Part shown: in pieces, positions 22,855-34,060 of the stretch
How the letters are laid out: every line of letters begins with the position of its first letter
Numbering within the stretch: the first letter of the stretch is position 1
Assembly (NCBI RefSeq): GCF_014905175.1
Contig: NC_057788.1
Location: 11,229,446-11,293,445 of the forward strand
Direction: 5' to 3'
DNA from: Aphidius gifuensis
Lineage: Eukaryota; Arthropoda; Insecta; Hymenoptera; Braconidae
DNA length: 64,000 nt
Made by a program: the position numbers and the translations under genes
The notes under the pieces: generated by a model
The model's input: only the letters and a program-made list of their open reading frames with translations
Database searches by the model: none
Told to the model about the DNA's origin: nothing

Positions 22855-24544
22855 ATGTCTGGTACAAAATTTTCCCCAAAGTTGATAATAAAAAAAAAAA
22901 CACGACCTCATTATTGTTCAGTTTCTGGGTGCAACAGTAATTCTGGGAAAAATAGAGATCTGAGTTTCCATGCATTTCCGAGGTTAGACAAACAACAACC
23001 TGTCAAAGTAAAAAATTATTTCGGTGATTTTGATAAAATAAATCGATGTGATGCTTGGAAACGTGCATTAAAAATTAAAACAGTAAATAAAAGAGCAATG
23101 GTATGTTCTCTGCATTTTAATTACGATGATTATACGAAGAGTAAGTATACCTATCTATATGTAAACATAACTCTAAATACTTCAACATCACAAGTAACAA
23201 GTTTTTGTTTGTTTTAAATAATTAGCTCTCGATCCAGTAAAATCAAGGCACATTTTAAAAAAAAATGCTGTCCCATCATGTAATTTACCAACTACTTATG
23301 AGGAGAGTCCAAGAGATAAACGATATGGCGCTCGTTTACGTCAAAAGGAAAAAGAAAAAAATAATATTGGAAAAAATTCAATGGATTTGGAGGTGAACGT
23401 CGAAGATAATAATGTGGACTCAACAGTTGAATCAGTTTTTACGATTGACAAAGTAGATATAAATGTCAACGAAATAGTGGCATCAACATCAGCCACCACT
23501 CCAAAAACTGAGCCAACATCAGTAACATCAGTAAATAGTGTTCAAGCAACCAGTGGAGATGATTATTTTAAAGCTGTACCACGTGCAACCATTGGTGTAC
23601 AAGTATCTACAACTGATTTTCAACCAAGATTTATGACATTCATTCAAAACGAGAGACAATTAAGTACAATTACTGGTATAAATTCATTTAAAACTATTGA
23701 CTGCATTGTAGAACTTGTAGAAATAGCTTTTGGGCCACAATTGAAAAATATCATCTCAACACGAATGGATTTATATGACCGTGTAATCATGACATATATG
23801 AAATTAAAACAAAATTTTTCATATGCTTTTTTAGCAATTGTTTTCCCCTGTTACACTACAAACAAGTGCAAAACAGTATTTTATGAAATGATTGATTTGT
23901 TAAGTGAGACGTTAAAATTCGCAATAAAATGGCCATCTAAAGAAACAGTCTCTAAGAATATGCCATTGTGTTTTGCTGGCTTTGAAGATGTTCGTGTTGT
24001 ACTAGATTGTACTGAGATTTCTTTACAAAAACCGAAGGAACAGTGTTGTCAAGTTCTGACTAATTCAACGTATAAAAAAGTAAATACAGGTAAAATAATG
24101 ACTGGCATTTCACCTGACGGTTGTATGGTATATATTAGCAAAGCCTGGGGGGGAAAAACGTCTGCTACACATATTTTTGAGAACAGTGAGTTGATCAATT
24201 TACTGGAACCAGGTGATGCAATTATGGTTGATAAAGGTTTTTTCATTGATGAAATTTGTGCTGAAAATCGTTGGAAACTCGTTCGACCTCCATTTTTGAG
24301 TAATAAAAAACAAAAATTATCAAAAGCAGCAGCTGTTGAAACTGCTCAAATAGCTAAGGCAAGAGTTCATATAGAGCGATATAATGCAAAAATAAAAACT
24401 TTTAAAATCGTTGAGGATACAATGCCAGCAGGCCTTGTAAAATATTTGGATGATATTTTTTTGATTATTTGTGCTACAATTAATATTTCGTCTCCAATTT
24501 TGAAAGACAAACACTTCATGAAACAAAATGAAATGACAGAATAA
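22855..24544 (+). CDS. THAP-domain DDE transposase (ISL2EU/Harbinger-like)
   Basis: Exons 22855-23140 and 23226-24544 (intron GTAAGT...TTAG, phase 1) join to 534 residues. Residues 1-~115 form a THAP zinc finger: YCSVSGCNSN, a central W in CDAWKRAL, VCSLHF, and AVPS completed after the intron. The intron is needed because AVPS lies in exon 2. A helix-turn-helix-like stretch follows (LVEIAFGPQL to FLAIVFP). The DDE nuclease has candidate acidic residues in LDCTEISLQKP, AIMVDKGFF and HIERYNAKIK. THAP plus HTH plus DDE_Tnp_4-type nuclease is known from ISL2EU and related PIF/Harbinger-like transposons; Kolobok is another THAP group. The frame is fully open, so it is either a young transposon or a host-used gene. 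No terminal repeats were identified. Confidence 0.85.
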
Positions 24545-25400
24545 AAAGAAAATTCTGTAACTAAGTAGCATAGGAAAAATTGATAAATATTGATTTGAAT
24601 AAGTAATAAAATCTAAAAAATTAGAAATATATATTAGTTTGATTGAGCAATTAAATTGCAGTAATAATGTTCAAAAATTGTTGATTAATATTGCTTTTGA
24701 TAAGCAGTAAAATCGTAGAGAAAAAATAATTTATTTTTCAATGTTGTTAACATTAGTTTGAAAAAAACTTCATCAATTAATACCTCAACAATAAAAATAA
24801 ATAAGAAGAGCTCATGAACGAAGTTTTTTTTACATTGAGTATTGCCATTTCAAGGCGATATTTCAACCGATACATATGTTAATAATAATATATAATAAGA
24901 ATAATAATATATATATATAAGAACAGGCTAATTTTATTTTTTTTTGTTTTTTTTTATCGAGCAAATCATTTGTCTGTAGACTTCAGAATTTTGACATTTT
25001 TTTCGATGTTTCACGTTTTTCGATTATTAATGGTAGGATGAATAAACAGGTATAATTAAAAATTGAAGCTTTTTGGGGACATAGATAAATAAATTTATGT
25101 TTTGTTTTAATTAATTATTCACCTAATCAAATATTCATACAGATACAAATATCTCTAAAAATTTGTCAAAAATAAAAAATAAATATATTTCAAAAATAAA
25201 AAATATTTTTATTTATTTGATCAACCATTAAGTATCTTTACTTAAAATAAAAAAATAAATACAATAAGATGAAATTGAATTTATTTAAATCTCCAGGAAC
25301 AAAGCATGTCGCTCATCAAACTGAAAAAAATATCACACGATTAGATATTTCTCAACTGATTTATATGTACTTATAGTAAGATTACAAACTGTGAATGACA
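24545..25400. other. Spacer; 25020-25550 is duplicated at 32478-33010
   Basis: AT-rich, no gene seen on the plus strand. From ATTAATGGTAGGATGAATAA (about 25028) the sequence matches the spacer after copy 8 nearly base for base for about 500 nt, including AAGCTTTTTGGGGACATAGA. This marks a spacer duplication. Confidence 0.6.
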
Positions 25401-26290
25401 AAATCATGTAAATCAACTTTAGCAGCAACTTCAGTTGTATATCTTCGTCTGTTGAAATTGAAGGATTTTTATATATTTTGAGCGAGTCCATCTTTTACAT
25501 CTTTGACATGATCCATATACAAACGCATAATAAACATTATTTATTATTCAATGATTTTGAATTAAGCTCACATACACTTGAAAAATGAAGCATGCTGTTA
25601 GTTATAACGAACTGTTCTATGAAGCTGTATTTTCTTGCGATAATTGGACCTTGTTTATATCATTTCTCTTAATCTATATCCTCCTCATTCTGTCTCTCTC
25701 CCTCAGCAACAATAATATATTCCTCAAATTTATCTGCAGATAAACATACTTTAATAATGTACCTAAAAATTTACTATTATTATTAATAATTTATTAATTA
25801 AAAATAACTTAAAATAAAAAATAAAATAAAAAAAAAAATTAATATATTTACCAGCAAAATTATTAAAAGAAACAAGTCCTTTTACTTTTGTAATTTATTC
25901 TGGACCACCGACAATATAAATTTCTGGATCAAAAATTACATATGAATTAACGCACCAGGTACTTCGAAAACTTTAACATCTTCGTTTAGGCCAACAAACA
26001 CTTGTGAGCTATTGTGAAATATTGTTAAATATTTCAGCTATTCGATGACACATAATTCAAAAATGAAAACAATTCTATTGGTAATCATTATATATACTAA
26101 AATCAAGTTGTACATGAACTATTTTTTTTTCAATTATTGAAGCGCAGCAATGTAATGATCAGCTCCATTTATAACTCCAAATGAATAAAAAAGTACAGAA
26201 TTATCCCATCGTGTCAAATTTAAATAATAAAAACAATTTTATTATTTTGCCTTTGATGATGTTTTATTTTAAAATTTTACCTTGAACGTT
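25401..26290 (-). pseudogene. Remnant exons of a laminin-G-domain-like gene
   Basis: Read on the minus strand, several short frames look like real protein. At about 26228-26150 there is TRWDNSVLFYSFGVINGADH followed by YIAAL. At about 26040-25890 there is VFVGLNEDVKVFEVPGA and, after a frame break, FDPEIYIVGGPE. At about 25465-25390 an exon reads RRYTTEVAAKVDLHDFVI, with a possible acceptor TTTCAACAG before it. The pattern (hydrophobic strand, YIAAL, then FDPEIYIVGGPE) fits laminin G domains such as those in laminin alpha, perlecan or neurexin. Frames are broken and no donor follows the first block, so it is decayed. The last exon is repeated near 32870-32930. Confidence 0.45.
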
Positions 26291-26569
26291 GCACTGAACC
26301 GTTGCATTATTAAGGCTAAGTAAAATATAATTTTTTTCTATAAGTTTTCTAATTTTTTTTTTCTAAGTCTCTTATTTTTAACTTGGCAAAACTAGTCAAA
26401 ACCAGATAAAATATGAAGAGAAGCACGAATGGTAGAAAGGCGCCTGGTGAATTAAGTTTGGCACATTCTGGTCGATTTTAGCCAGATTCTGCCAGCCGCA
26501 TATTCTTCGAACAGTCGCCAGATTCTGCCAGTCAGATTTTTGTCTTTCAAAGTTGATTCTAAATCATAC

Positions 26570-26835
26570 GTATTCATATCATATTTATACCTTGGCAATC
26601 ATTTATAAAACTCTATGCTTTTAGAGTACGTAGTGCAGTACTAGTTTGTATTGTTGAATATTTGATGAGCGCATGTGTGAGTGAGAAATACACCGATATG
26701 TGCCAATATGTATATAGCAATCTCTGGTGACACCGTCGTGCATTAGCTAAGCATCTTCCAAGTTCCAGCTGCTAAGTTCACCCAAGTTCACCTTCCAGCC
26801 TTCCATTTTTTTTATCTTTATTGCTTTCTTGCATT
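26570..26835. repeat. Dispersed spacer repeat, copy 1 of 3
   Basis: Contains GCATGTGTGAGTGAGAAATA, CAATATGTGCCAATATGTAT and TCTCTGGTGACACC followed by GCATTAGCTAAGCATCTTCC. The same string of blocks occurs at about 39995-40265 and 59080-59400. It carries no gene. In the other two places it precedes copies 11 and 15. Confidence 0.75.
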
Positions 26836-26842
26836 TGGCTCA

Positions 26843-27516
26843 GTGAGGAATCGATCATTGCAATTTCAAACAATTGTAAAAAACTTAAACGTTTAAAAAT
26901 TCCTTATTGCACTATGGTACCATCTATTGATGGTAAGCCACTTTCTTCATGAGTTATCAAAATTGCAATATATCTCGAACATCTTAATTTTCATCAATTG
27001 AATTATCCACGTGAGGGAATAAATCTTAAAGATAGTACAATTATTGCGATTGCTAATAAGTAATAACTGTAAAAACCTAAAAATTTTAAAATTTAAAAAA
27101 ATTTAAAACTTAAAAATTTAAAATTACAGAGATATTACTGAAGCAGCTCTAATTGCTTTAACAAACTTGGAAAATTTACAAAAACTAAAGGTAAATTCTC
27201 TCAATATTACAGACGACTTTATTATCAAATTAAAATAATAAGGCTTAAAAAAATTGAATTGTTCTTTTTGCCGGAAACTTACTAATTCTGGTATTATTCA
27301 ATTTATATTTAAAAAAACCCAGATCTTGAAAAAATCCATGCCGTGGGAATAGTAAATAATAATATTACAATTGATTTGGTTATTGCTGCTGATCAGGCAA
27401 CTGAAAATCGTACAAATGGTATCATTTTACACCAAACAATAAGTGATCCGTTACTAAGACAATCTTTAACTAGGCCAACAATTAAATCTCAATGGTTGAT
27501 TGAGAGATATATATAA
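26843..27516 (+). pseudogene. F-box/LRR copy 7, 5'-truncated and frameshifted exon 3
   Basis: Homology begins inside exon 3 at TGAGGAATCGATCATTGC (the ISNNCKKLKRL repeat), directly after the dispersed repeat, and runs to a family-type end near 27516. It has frame breaks at CTTTCTTCATGAGTT, at GCTAATAAGTAATAACTG, at AAATTAAAATAATAAGGC and at ATATTTAAAAAAACCC. It also has a slippage-like expansion of AAATTTAAAA near 27075-27125. The fixed motif codons for DQATENRTNG survive at about 27395-27420. Not functional. Confidence 0.85.
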
Positions 27517-27852
27517 ATACTGACACATTTTAATCTATAAGTTAATTTTTTTCAAAAATATGCCTTCAGTTTGAAAATAATTCGAGCAAAAGTTGTAGGA
27601 TTCGTAAGGGATAATCAAATTTATAGTATACCTTTTTCCAATTTATTATATATTACTTGGAATTATAAAAATTCAAATGTCAATGTTAATAATTTTGTAA
27701 AACAAAGTTAAAAATTAATTATACTTTCTTAAATAATTTTTTGTATGGAACAATTATGTTTATCTTTAATCGTACATATGTCATGACAGCTTTGATGATA
27801 TTCAAGACAAAAACAAAGTCAAACAGTTTTAAGAAGAAAAAGAAATTATTTT
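27517..27852. other. 3' flank of copy 7
   Basis: Family-type flank (GTAAAACAAAGTTAAAAATT, TATGGAACAATTATG, CATACTATC-free AT-rich DNA). No gene seen. Confidence 0.5.
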
Positions 27853-28780
27853 ACGGAGGCTAGGAGCCATAGGCTCAGCCGCAGTATTGAATTTATCGGC
27901 GAAAAAAAAAAAAAAACTCATATAACTTACGAAATAAGTAACATAGAGATTTTGTACTAGGCTTAAAAGAAGCGCATTGAAAAACTCTATCCCCGTATAA
28001 TGGGTTTTTTGTTCTATCGATAATAGTTTTGAGTTGAAAAGAAAAAATGTAAATTTAAAAAAAATTTTTTTTTCTTACTCAAAAAATTAGGGAGTCTAAA
28101 CTATCTATCAGAAAGTATTTATCATGAAAAGTTTTTTGTTCGTAAAACTTCTCTGTTTAATATTTCATTATTCTTAAATTATTGTTTATGTAACTTAAAA
28201 TGTTACATACGTTTTTATGTGGAAATTTTACAAGTTATAAAAACGGCGCAATGAATAACTCAACGTCAAATAGAGATAGAGACTTCGTATTTAGGCTCAT
28301 ATTATGCGCCTTGGAAAATTCTATCGCCCGCATTCCGGGTTTTTTCTTCTATTTTTAATAGTTTTTGAGAAAATAAAAAAAAACTTCAAAATTTAACAAA
28401 AAATTCGGATATTTAATTTTTTTTCTCGAAAACCGTTATTGATAGAAAAAAAAACCCCCCAATCGATGTTACTAGATTTTTTTGAGACGCATAATTTGAG
28501 CCTAATACGAACTCTCTATCTTGATTATAACAAAAGTTATGGCTCGCCGAAAAAAAAATAAAAAAAATGGACCGAAGAATGTCATCATAGAGTTGAAATT
28601 AAATGTTTATAAGGCTTCAAAAAAGCCTTGAATTGAATTATGTTATTGTTAATGAACTATTAAATTATATTTGAGCAATAATTTAAAATAACCATGTGAT
28701 GGCCCTAGTCGGAGTATTGAAAATTTTTAATTTTCAATGGGTAACGCGGGCCACACGCCCCAACGAACGTTACCATGTCT
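27853..28780 (+). mobile_element. Dispersed element with GC-rich ends, orientation 1
   Basis: Begins ACGGAGGCTAGGAGCCATAG and ends CGCGGGCCACACGCCCCAAC GAACGTTACC. The related spacer at 16020-16060 lacks it (AAAATTATTTTTAAATTTAT continuous), which fixes the insertion between AAATTATTTT and TTTTCAAATTTA. The interior has diverged repeated units with TTCGTATTTAGGCTCA and AAAACTCTATCGCCCG, some inverted. No coding frame. A second copy lies inverted at 62331-63477. The GC-rich ends around AT-rich filler recall non-autonomous elements, but the class is unknown. Confidence 0.75.
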
Positions 28781-29254
28781 TTTTCAAATTTATTTTATTA
28801 TTAACATTTTAATTGTTTAAATAATATCAAAAAATGTTTTTTTAATTGATTTATTTAATAAATAGTGTGAAATGATTTTTGTGCAAATTAGTTTTAAAAA
28901 AATATAGAAATAGTTAAAGTTATTTTTCAATTATCAAATATTCCATTGAATAATATTGTTTATTGATAATATTTTATGAATAAAAAAATTGAAAAGAGAT
29001 AAATAAAACAATTTTTTTTAGTTTTTTTATTGTTTAAATAAATTAAGCTGTTTAATGTGAATTGAATATGGAATGATTATTTTATGTGATAAATAATTTC
29101 AGGTATAAATTAATAATTAATCTTAAAGATTGTTTTTTTTTTTTTTTGTTGATAATAATTGTTCTATACCTACAGTTAATTAATTTGATTTTTAAAACTT
29201 TATTTTTTTAACAGCTGTATAACGTTCCATGTATTTTCCGTAGCCTTTTAAATC
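28781..29254. other. AT-rich spacer, duplicate of 16040-16390
   Basis: Matches the spacer before copy 5 from TTTATTTTATTATTAACATT to GGTATAAATTAATAATTAATC. A poly-T-rich segment at about 29127-29205 is extra here. No gene seen. Confidence 0.6.
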
Positions 29255-29852
29255 GATCCCATCTAATTAGCCTAAGTTTGATGGAATTAGAATAAGCTGT
29301 AAAACTTATTCTGTTCGAGTTTTTTTTGGAAAGTATTGGAGTGAAGTTAATTTTCTTTGGGAGTTAATAGTTTAATTAATATTAATTAATTAAGATTTAG
29401 GGGCGCAGACAGCCTGAACTTTTTTATTTTTCAACTTATTTAGGTTTTTTTTTTGCAATCGATAGATAATTCTTTGAAGAATTATAATATGCAAAAAAAT
29501 CCCATTGGGAGTTCTTCAATTTATTATTAAAAAATATTATAACTTTTTAATTGTTGCTATGTGCTGATTGATCATTTTGGTCCATTGCGCTTTCCTACTC
29601 ACAAATCCCATACATTGACAAAGTGACAGCATTATTTTTATAATTACTCCAAACTACTCCGAAATGTTTATTTATGGTAAAAAAAGTTCTTAAACATAAA
29701 TTTATTGTTTTATTATTTAATCTTTAAAAACCAGAAGTATGATAGAGATTAGAGTGCATAAAGGGAAAATTTGGAATAGGGATGCCGACTGGACCAAAAT
29801 GATTAATGAATATTCTAATTCCATCAAACTTAGGCTAATTATAGATGGGATC
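29255..29852. mobile_element. 598-bp inverted-repeat element (MITE)
   Basis: Left end GATCCCATCTAATTAGCCTA then AGTTTGATGGAATTAGAATA. The right end is its inverse, finishing TAGATGGGATC at 29852, about 40 nt with a small indel. The spacer before copy 5 is continuous at this point (TAGCCTTCTAAATCAGCAAT, about 16381), which gives an empty site. There is no long believable frame; open stretches over 29717-29942 on both strands cross the element edge and are not conserved. Confidence 0.75.
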
Positions 29853-30361
29853 ATTTGTTTGCTTTCAAATAAATTACCATCAACAGCAATGTTTGATATT
29901 TTTGAATCTTTCAAAATGATAATTGGTATAGAATTTAATTGAAGACAATTTTCTTGGATTTAAGGAAATTTCATTCACGCGCTATCTAGCTGAAGATCTA
30001 CAGACTGTTGATTTGTCGATAAGTAGGATTTTACTAGATAACAATTACGAAAATTTTTAAAATCATAAAAGCTGCAGGGAGTCGTACACCTGGAGTTCAT
30101 CTAGAATTCCAGGTAAAGATTATGTTAAATGTGGTTACAAAAAAAAGGCATGCTTACTAAAAAAAAAAAAAAAAATACTGTGACCTACGTGTTTTTAACC
30201 TATAAACCGTTTTTAAATAAAAACTTAAATTTTTGTTGATGAAAAAAATAGCTATAGAGAGCTATAGAGAGCAGAACTTACCATCATATTTTTCTGTATT
30301 TGAATTTTGAAGCACCTCAGGTTCTTGAAGACGTTGACGACAGCATTTTCAGTATTTACTT
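29853..30361 (+). promoter_or_regulatory. Upstream region of copy 8
   Basis: Matches the copy 5 upstream region from GGATTTAAGGAAATTTCATT (29953) to TTTTTAACCTATAAACCGTT (about 30210). The E-box position reads TACGTG (30186) instead of CACGTG. After it come 150 nt not found in copy 5, then a leader TTTCAGTATTTACTTATG like copy 4. So the region is a mosaic of the copy 5 and copy 4 types. Confidence 0.45.
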
Positions 30362-32277
30362 ATGATGAGTGCAATAAAAATATGTGTTGAAGAAGACCAA
30401 CAAACCTCTGATAATAGTGACAAGGATAAAAAAAAAGTCGTCATCAACTCACTGGACTACGACTCTTTAGCTGAAATCTTTATGTTGCTGCTAACACCAG
30501 AAAGGATAAAAATGGAAAAAGGTGAATATTATCATCATAATAAAGTTTCTTTTTTTTTTGAATAAAATATCGATGTTTGTATTATTAACTTTTAAATTTG
30601 ATACGTTTCATTCTAGTTTGTACTAAATGGAAAGAGGCATGTCAACGAGCTTGGTATGACATTAAAAAATACAAATGTGAATCATCAATTGGATGTTCTT
30701 ATGATAACCGTTTGTTGACACAATCATACCTCGAGAAAATATTATCAAGATGTGGTAATTATCTAAAAGAATTGTCTCTCTCAGATGTTTGTGATTCAAG
30801 TATTATGCCATTTGTGAGTGATCACTGTAAAAATTTAACAAGTCTTGAATGTGAATTTGACGTTTTAACGTTACAATTTGGTGCTGATCAGTTTGTTTCA
30901 GCATTTACACAGTTAGGTAAATTGAAATGCATTAAAATAACAGTACATCATAAGTGGTATAGTAAGACAATTGATCTCTGTGATATAATTGATAGTCTTC
31001 CAGAAGAAATTAATGAAATTCATTTACTTTCTAAATCTTGGTCGAATGAAAAACGAAAAGTTTTTATGGTAAGTTGTTGAGAAACAATAATCGAATAAAT
31101 ACAAATTATTTAAATGAATTTTTATTATTTTCAGACTTTCAAAAAATTTAAAAATCTTAAAAAATTGACATTACATGGCCTCTGGTTAGAAACCATTATT
31201 CAAGAAATAGCAGAACTAACAACACTTGTTCATCTCAACATTCAACTATATGGTATCCCCGAAGAATTTTTTCTATTTAATAAACTCGTAAATTTGGAAT
31301 ACATTGACTTAACAATGGGTACAAAGTATGGAATGAACAACGTCTCTACAAAAATGCTCAATACAATTTTTTGTACATGCAAAAATCTAAAACATCTTGA
31401 TAGTCCACGAGGTCTTTATGATGTATCTAAAATTCCTCTCACGAAATGGATAAACTTTCAAAACTTGGAATATCTTGGTATTTCTTGTGGTTTAATGCCA
31501 AACTTAGCCAATACAATTGTTAAATACTGCAAAAATTTAAAACATTTGAAAATATATTCTCCTCATCGAATTATAAATAATACTGCTTTAAAAAAGTTAG
31601 CAGAGTTGGAAAATCTTGAATGTTTAATATTGAATGGTCTGATTGAGGAATTAATCATTCATGAGGAATCAATAACTGCAATTTCCAACAATTGTAAAAA
31701 ACTTAAACGTTTAGAAATTCCTTTTTGCACTATATTATCATCTATTGATGGTAAGCCACTTTCTTCTCCATCTGTTCTTGATGAGTTATCAAAATTACAA
31801 AATCTTGAACATTTAAACTTGTCTTATGCAAAAAATCTCAAAGATAGTACAATTATTGCTATCGCTAATAATTGCAAGAACCTAAAAAGTTTAGAAATCC
31901 AACGTTGCACAGGTATTACTAATAGAGGTCTCAATGCTTTAACGAAATTAAAAAATTTACAAAAACTTAATGTAAGTTGTCTTGATATAATTACAGACAG
32001 CTTCCTTATCAAATTAAAAGGATTAAAAGAATTGCATTGTAATGGATGCAAGAAACTTACTAATGCTGGTATTATTCAATTTATAAAAAATAATCCAGAT
32101 CTTGAAATGATTAATGTCAGCGATATAAAAAATATTACAACTAATATGGTTATTGGTGCTGATCAGGCAACTAAAAATCGTACAAATGGTATCATTTTAC
32201 ACATAATAATGGATGATATGTCAGTAATCAAAGCTTCTAAATCAATAATTCAATCTCAATGGTTGGTTTTTGATTAG
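30362..32277 (+). CDS. F-box/LRR family copy 8, complete
   Basis: Exons 30362-30521, 30617-31068 and 31135-32277 give 584 residues. Introns 30522-30616 and 31069-31134 are GT-AG. The F-box is changed: INSLDYDSLAEIFMLLLTPE, where others have MLLPIPE, followed by VCTKWKEACQRAWYDI. The central proline of the F-box is replaced by leucine and one other position changed, which may affect Skp1 contact. In exon 2 the segment after ECEFD is VLTLQFGADQFVSAF, unlike most copies (DNSLIDNADHFVQAF). The C-terminus keeps DQATKNRTNG and ends QSQWLVFD. It is otherwise intact. Confidence 0.9.
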
Positions 32278-33240
32278 ATTTAATTATAGTTATCATATAC
32301 TTTTATTTCTAATTTACGCGTAATATTCATCTATAATTTATTATTAAAAACACATACAAAATATGTTACCAGGTCGATGACATCGTAAAGACATATTGTA
32401 GAAGAATATTTTTATTTAAACTTGTTAATACTTACAGTTATTGTTGATACTTACTAATTTGTAAGTAAGGTAAATATTAATGGTAGGATGAATAAACAGG
32501 TATATTTATAAATTGAAGCTTTTTGGGGACATAGATAAATAAATTTATGTTTTGTTTTAATTAATTATTCACCTAATTAATTATTCACCTAATCAAATAT
32601 TCATACAGATACAAATATCTCTAAAAATTTGTCAAAAATAAAAAATGAATATATTTCAAAAATAAAAAATATTTTCATTTATTTAATCAACCATTAAGTA
32701 TCTTTACTTAAAATAAAAAAATAAATACAATAAGATGAAATTGAATTTATTTAAATCTCCAGGAACGAAGCATGTCACTCATCAAACTCAAAAAAATATC
32801 ACACGATAAGATATTTCTCAAATGATTTACTTGTATGTATAGTAAGATTACAAACTTTGAATGACAAGATCATGTAAATCAACTTTAGCAGCAACTTCAG
32901 TTGTATATCTTCGCCTGTTGAAATTGAAGGATTTTTATATATTTTGAGCGAGTCTATCTTGTACATCTTTCACATCCCTATACAAACAAATAATAAACAT
33001 AATAATTTTCAAAAATCACTTATTTAATTATTTAAAATCGTAATATAAAAAGGACAAACATCATCGGTCTTCCGGACATTTGATTGGTCATTGTTTTTTT
33101 CTCACTTGCTCTCATACGAATTTCTTTCTGTTTGCCTTTTTCTATTATTTTTTTATTTATTTCGTTAGGAACGAAAAAACAAAAAAAACAGAGCGAGTAA
33201 ACAAAATTTTTTTTGATATTTTTGATATTTTTTTTTAAAA
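32278..33240. other. 3' flank of copy 8 and duplicated spacer
   Basis: 32478-33010 repeats 25020-25550, including a minus-strand exon-like piece (RRYTTEVAAKVDLHDLVI at about 32930-32865) with mostly synonymous or conservative differences from the copy at 25390. The rest is AT-rich without a gene. Confidence 0.6.
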
Positions 33241-34060
33241 TTGACATATTAAGCTAGCACAACTTTCTCAATAATCATCGGATCTCAATGCGATTGGGCT
33301 TAAAATTTTGTGCGAATTATGTGTTTTTCATGTGTGAAGAAATAAATTTGACAGAAAATTTTTTTTTTATTTTTACATTTTTTTTTTAAAATTGTTATAT
33401 TAAGCTAGCACAACTTTTTTAATAATCATCGGATCTCAATGCACTTGAGCTCATAATTTTGTGTGAATTATGTGTTTTTCATGTGTGAAGAAATAAATTT
33501 GAAAGAAAATTTTTTAATATATTTTTTATATTTTTTATATTTTTTTTTTAAATTGACATATTAAGCTAGCACAACTTTCTCAATAATCATCGGATCTCAA
33601 TGCGATTGGGCTTAAAATTTTGTGCGAATTATGTGTTTTTCATGTGTGAAGAAATAAATTTGACAGAAAATTTTTTTTTTATTTTTACATTTTTTTTTTA
33701 AAATTGTTATATTAAGCTAGCACAACTTTTTTAATAATCATCGGATCTCAATGCACTTGAGCTCATAATTTTGTGTGAATTATGTGTTTTTCATGTGTGA
33801 AGAAATAAATTTGAAAGAAAATTTTTTAATATATTTTTTATATTTTTTATATTTTTTTTTTAAATTGACATATTAAGCTAGCACAACTTTCTCAATAATC
33901 ATCGGATCTTGATGCAATTGGGCTTAAAATTTTGTGCGAATTATGTGGGGAAATATAAATTCGAAAAAAAAAATTTTTCCCATTTTTTATATTTTTTTTA
34001 AAAATTAAGATATAAAAGTAGCACAACTTTTTCAGTAAACATTCAATCTTGATGTTATTA
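33241..34060. repeat. Satellite array with 312-bp dimeric unit
   Basis: Monomers start TTGACATATTAAGCTAGCAC or TTGTTATATTAAGCTAGCAC at 33241, 33392, 33553, 33704 and 33865, and a diverged one at 34005. Spacing alternates 151, 161, 151, 161, 140, so the repeat is A-B-A-B-A-C. The two A-B dimers (33241-33552 and 33553-33864) are almost identical, whereas A and B differ clearly (CGATTGGGCTTAAAATTTTG against CACTTGAGCTCATAATTTTG). Each monomer contains ATCATCGGATCTCAATGC and TTATGTGTTTTTCATGTGTG. No coding content. Confidence 0.9.

Noticed and set aside
29717..29942. Overlapping frames on both strands at the right end of the MITE
   Set aside because: They include the inverted repeat end and are absent from the matching spacer near copy 5.
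33032..33247. Minus-strand frame rich in Lys, Phe and Ile before the satellite
   Set aside because: Low-complexity AT-rich translation, not conserved in the duplicated spacer.
33241..34060. CRISPR-like array
   Set aside because: Units of 151/161 nt are contiguous without spacers and the genome is eukaryotic. It is satellite DNA.
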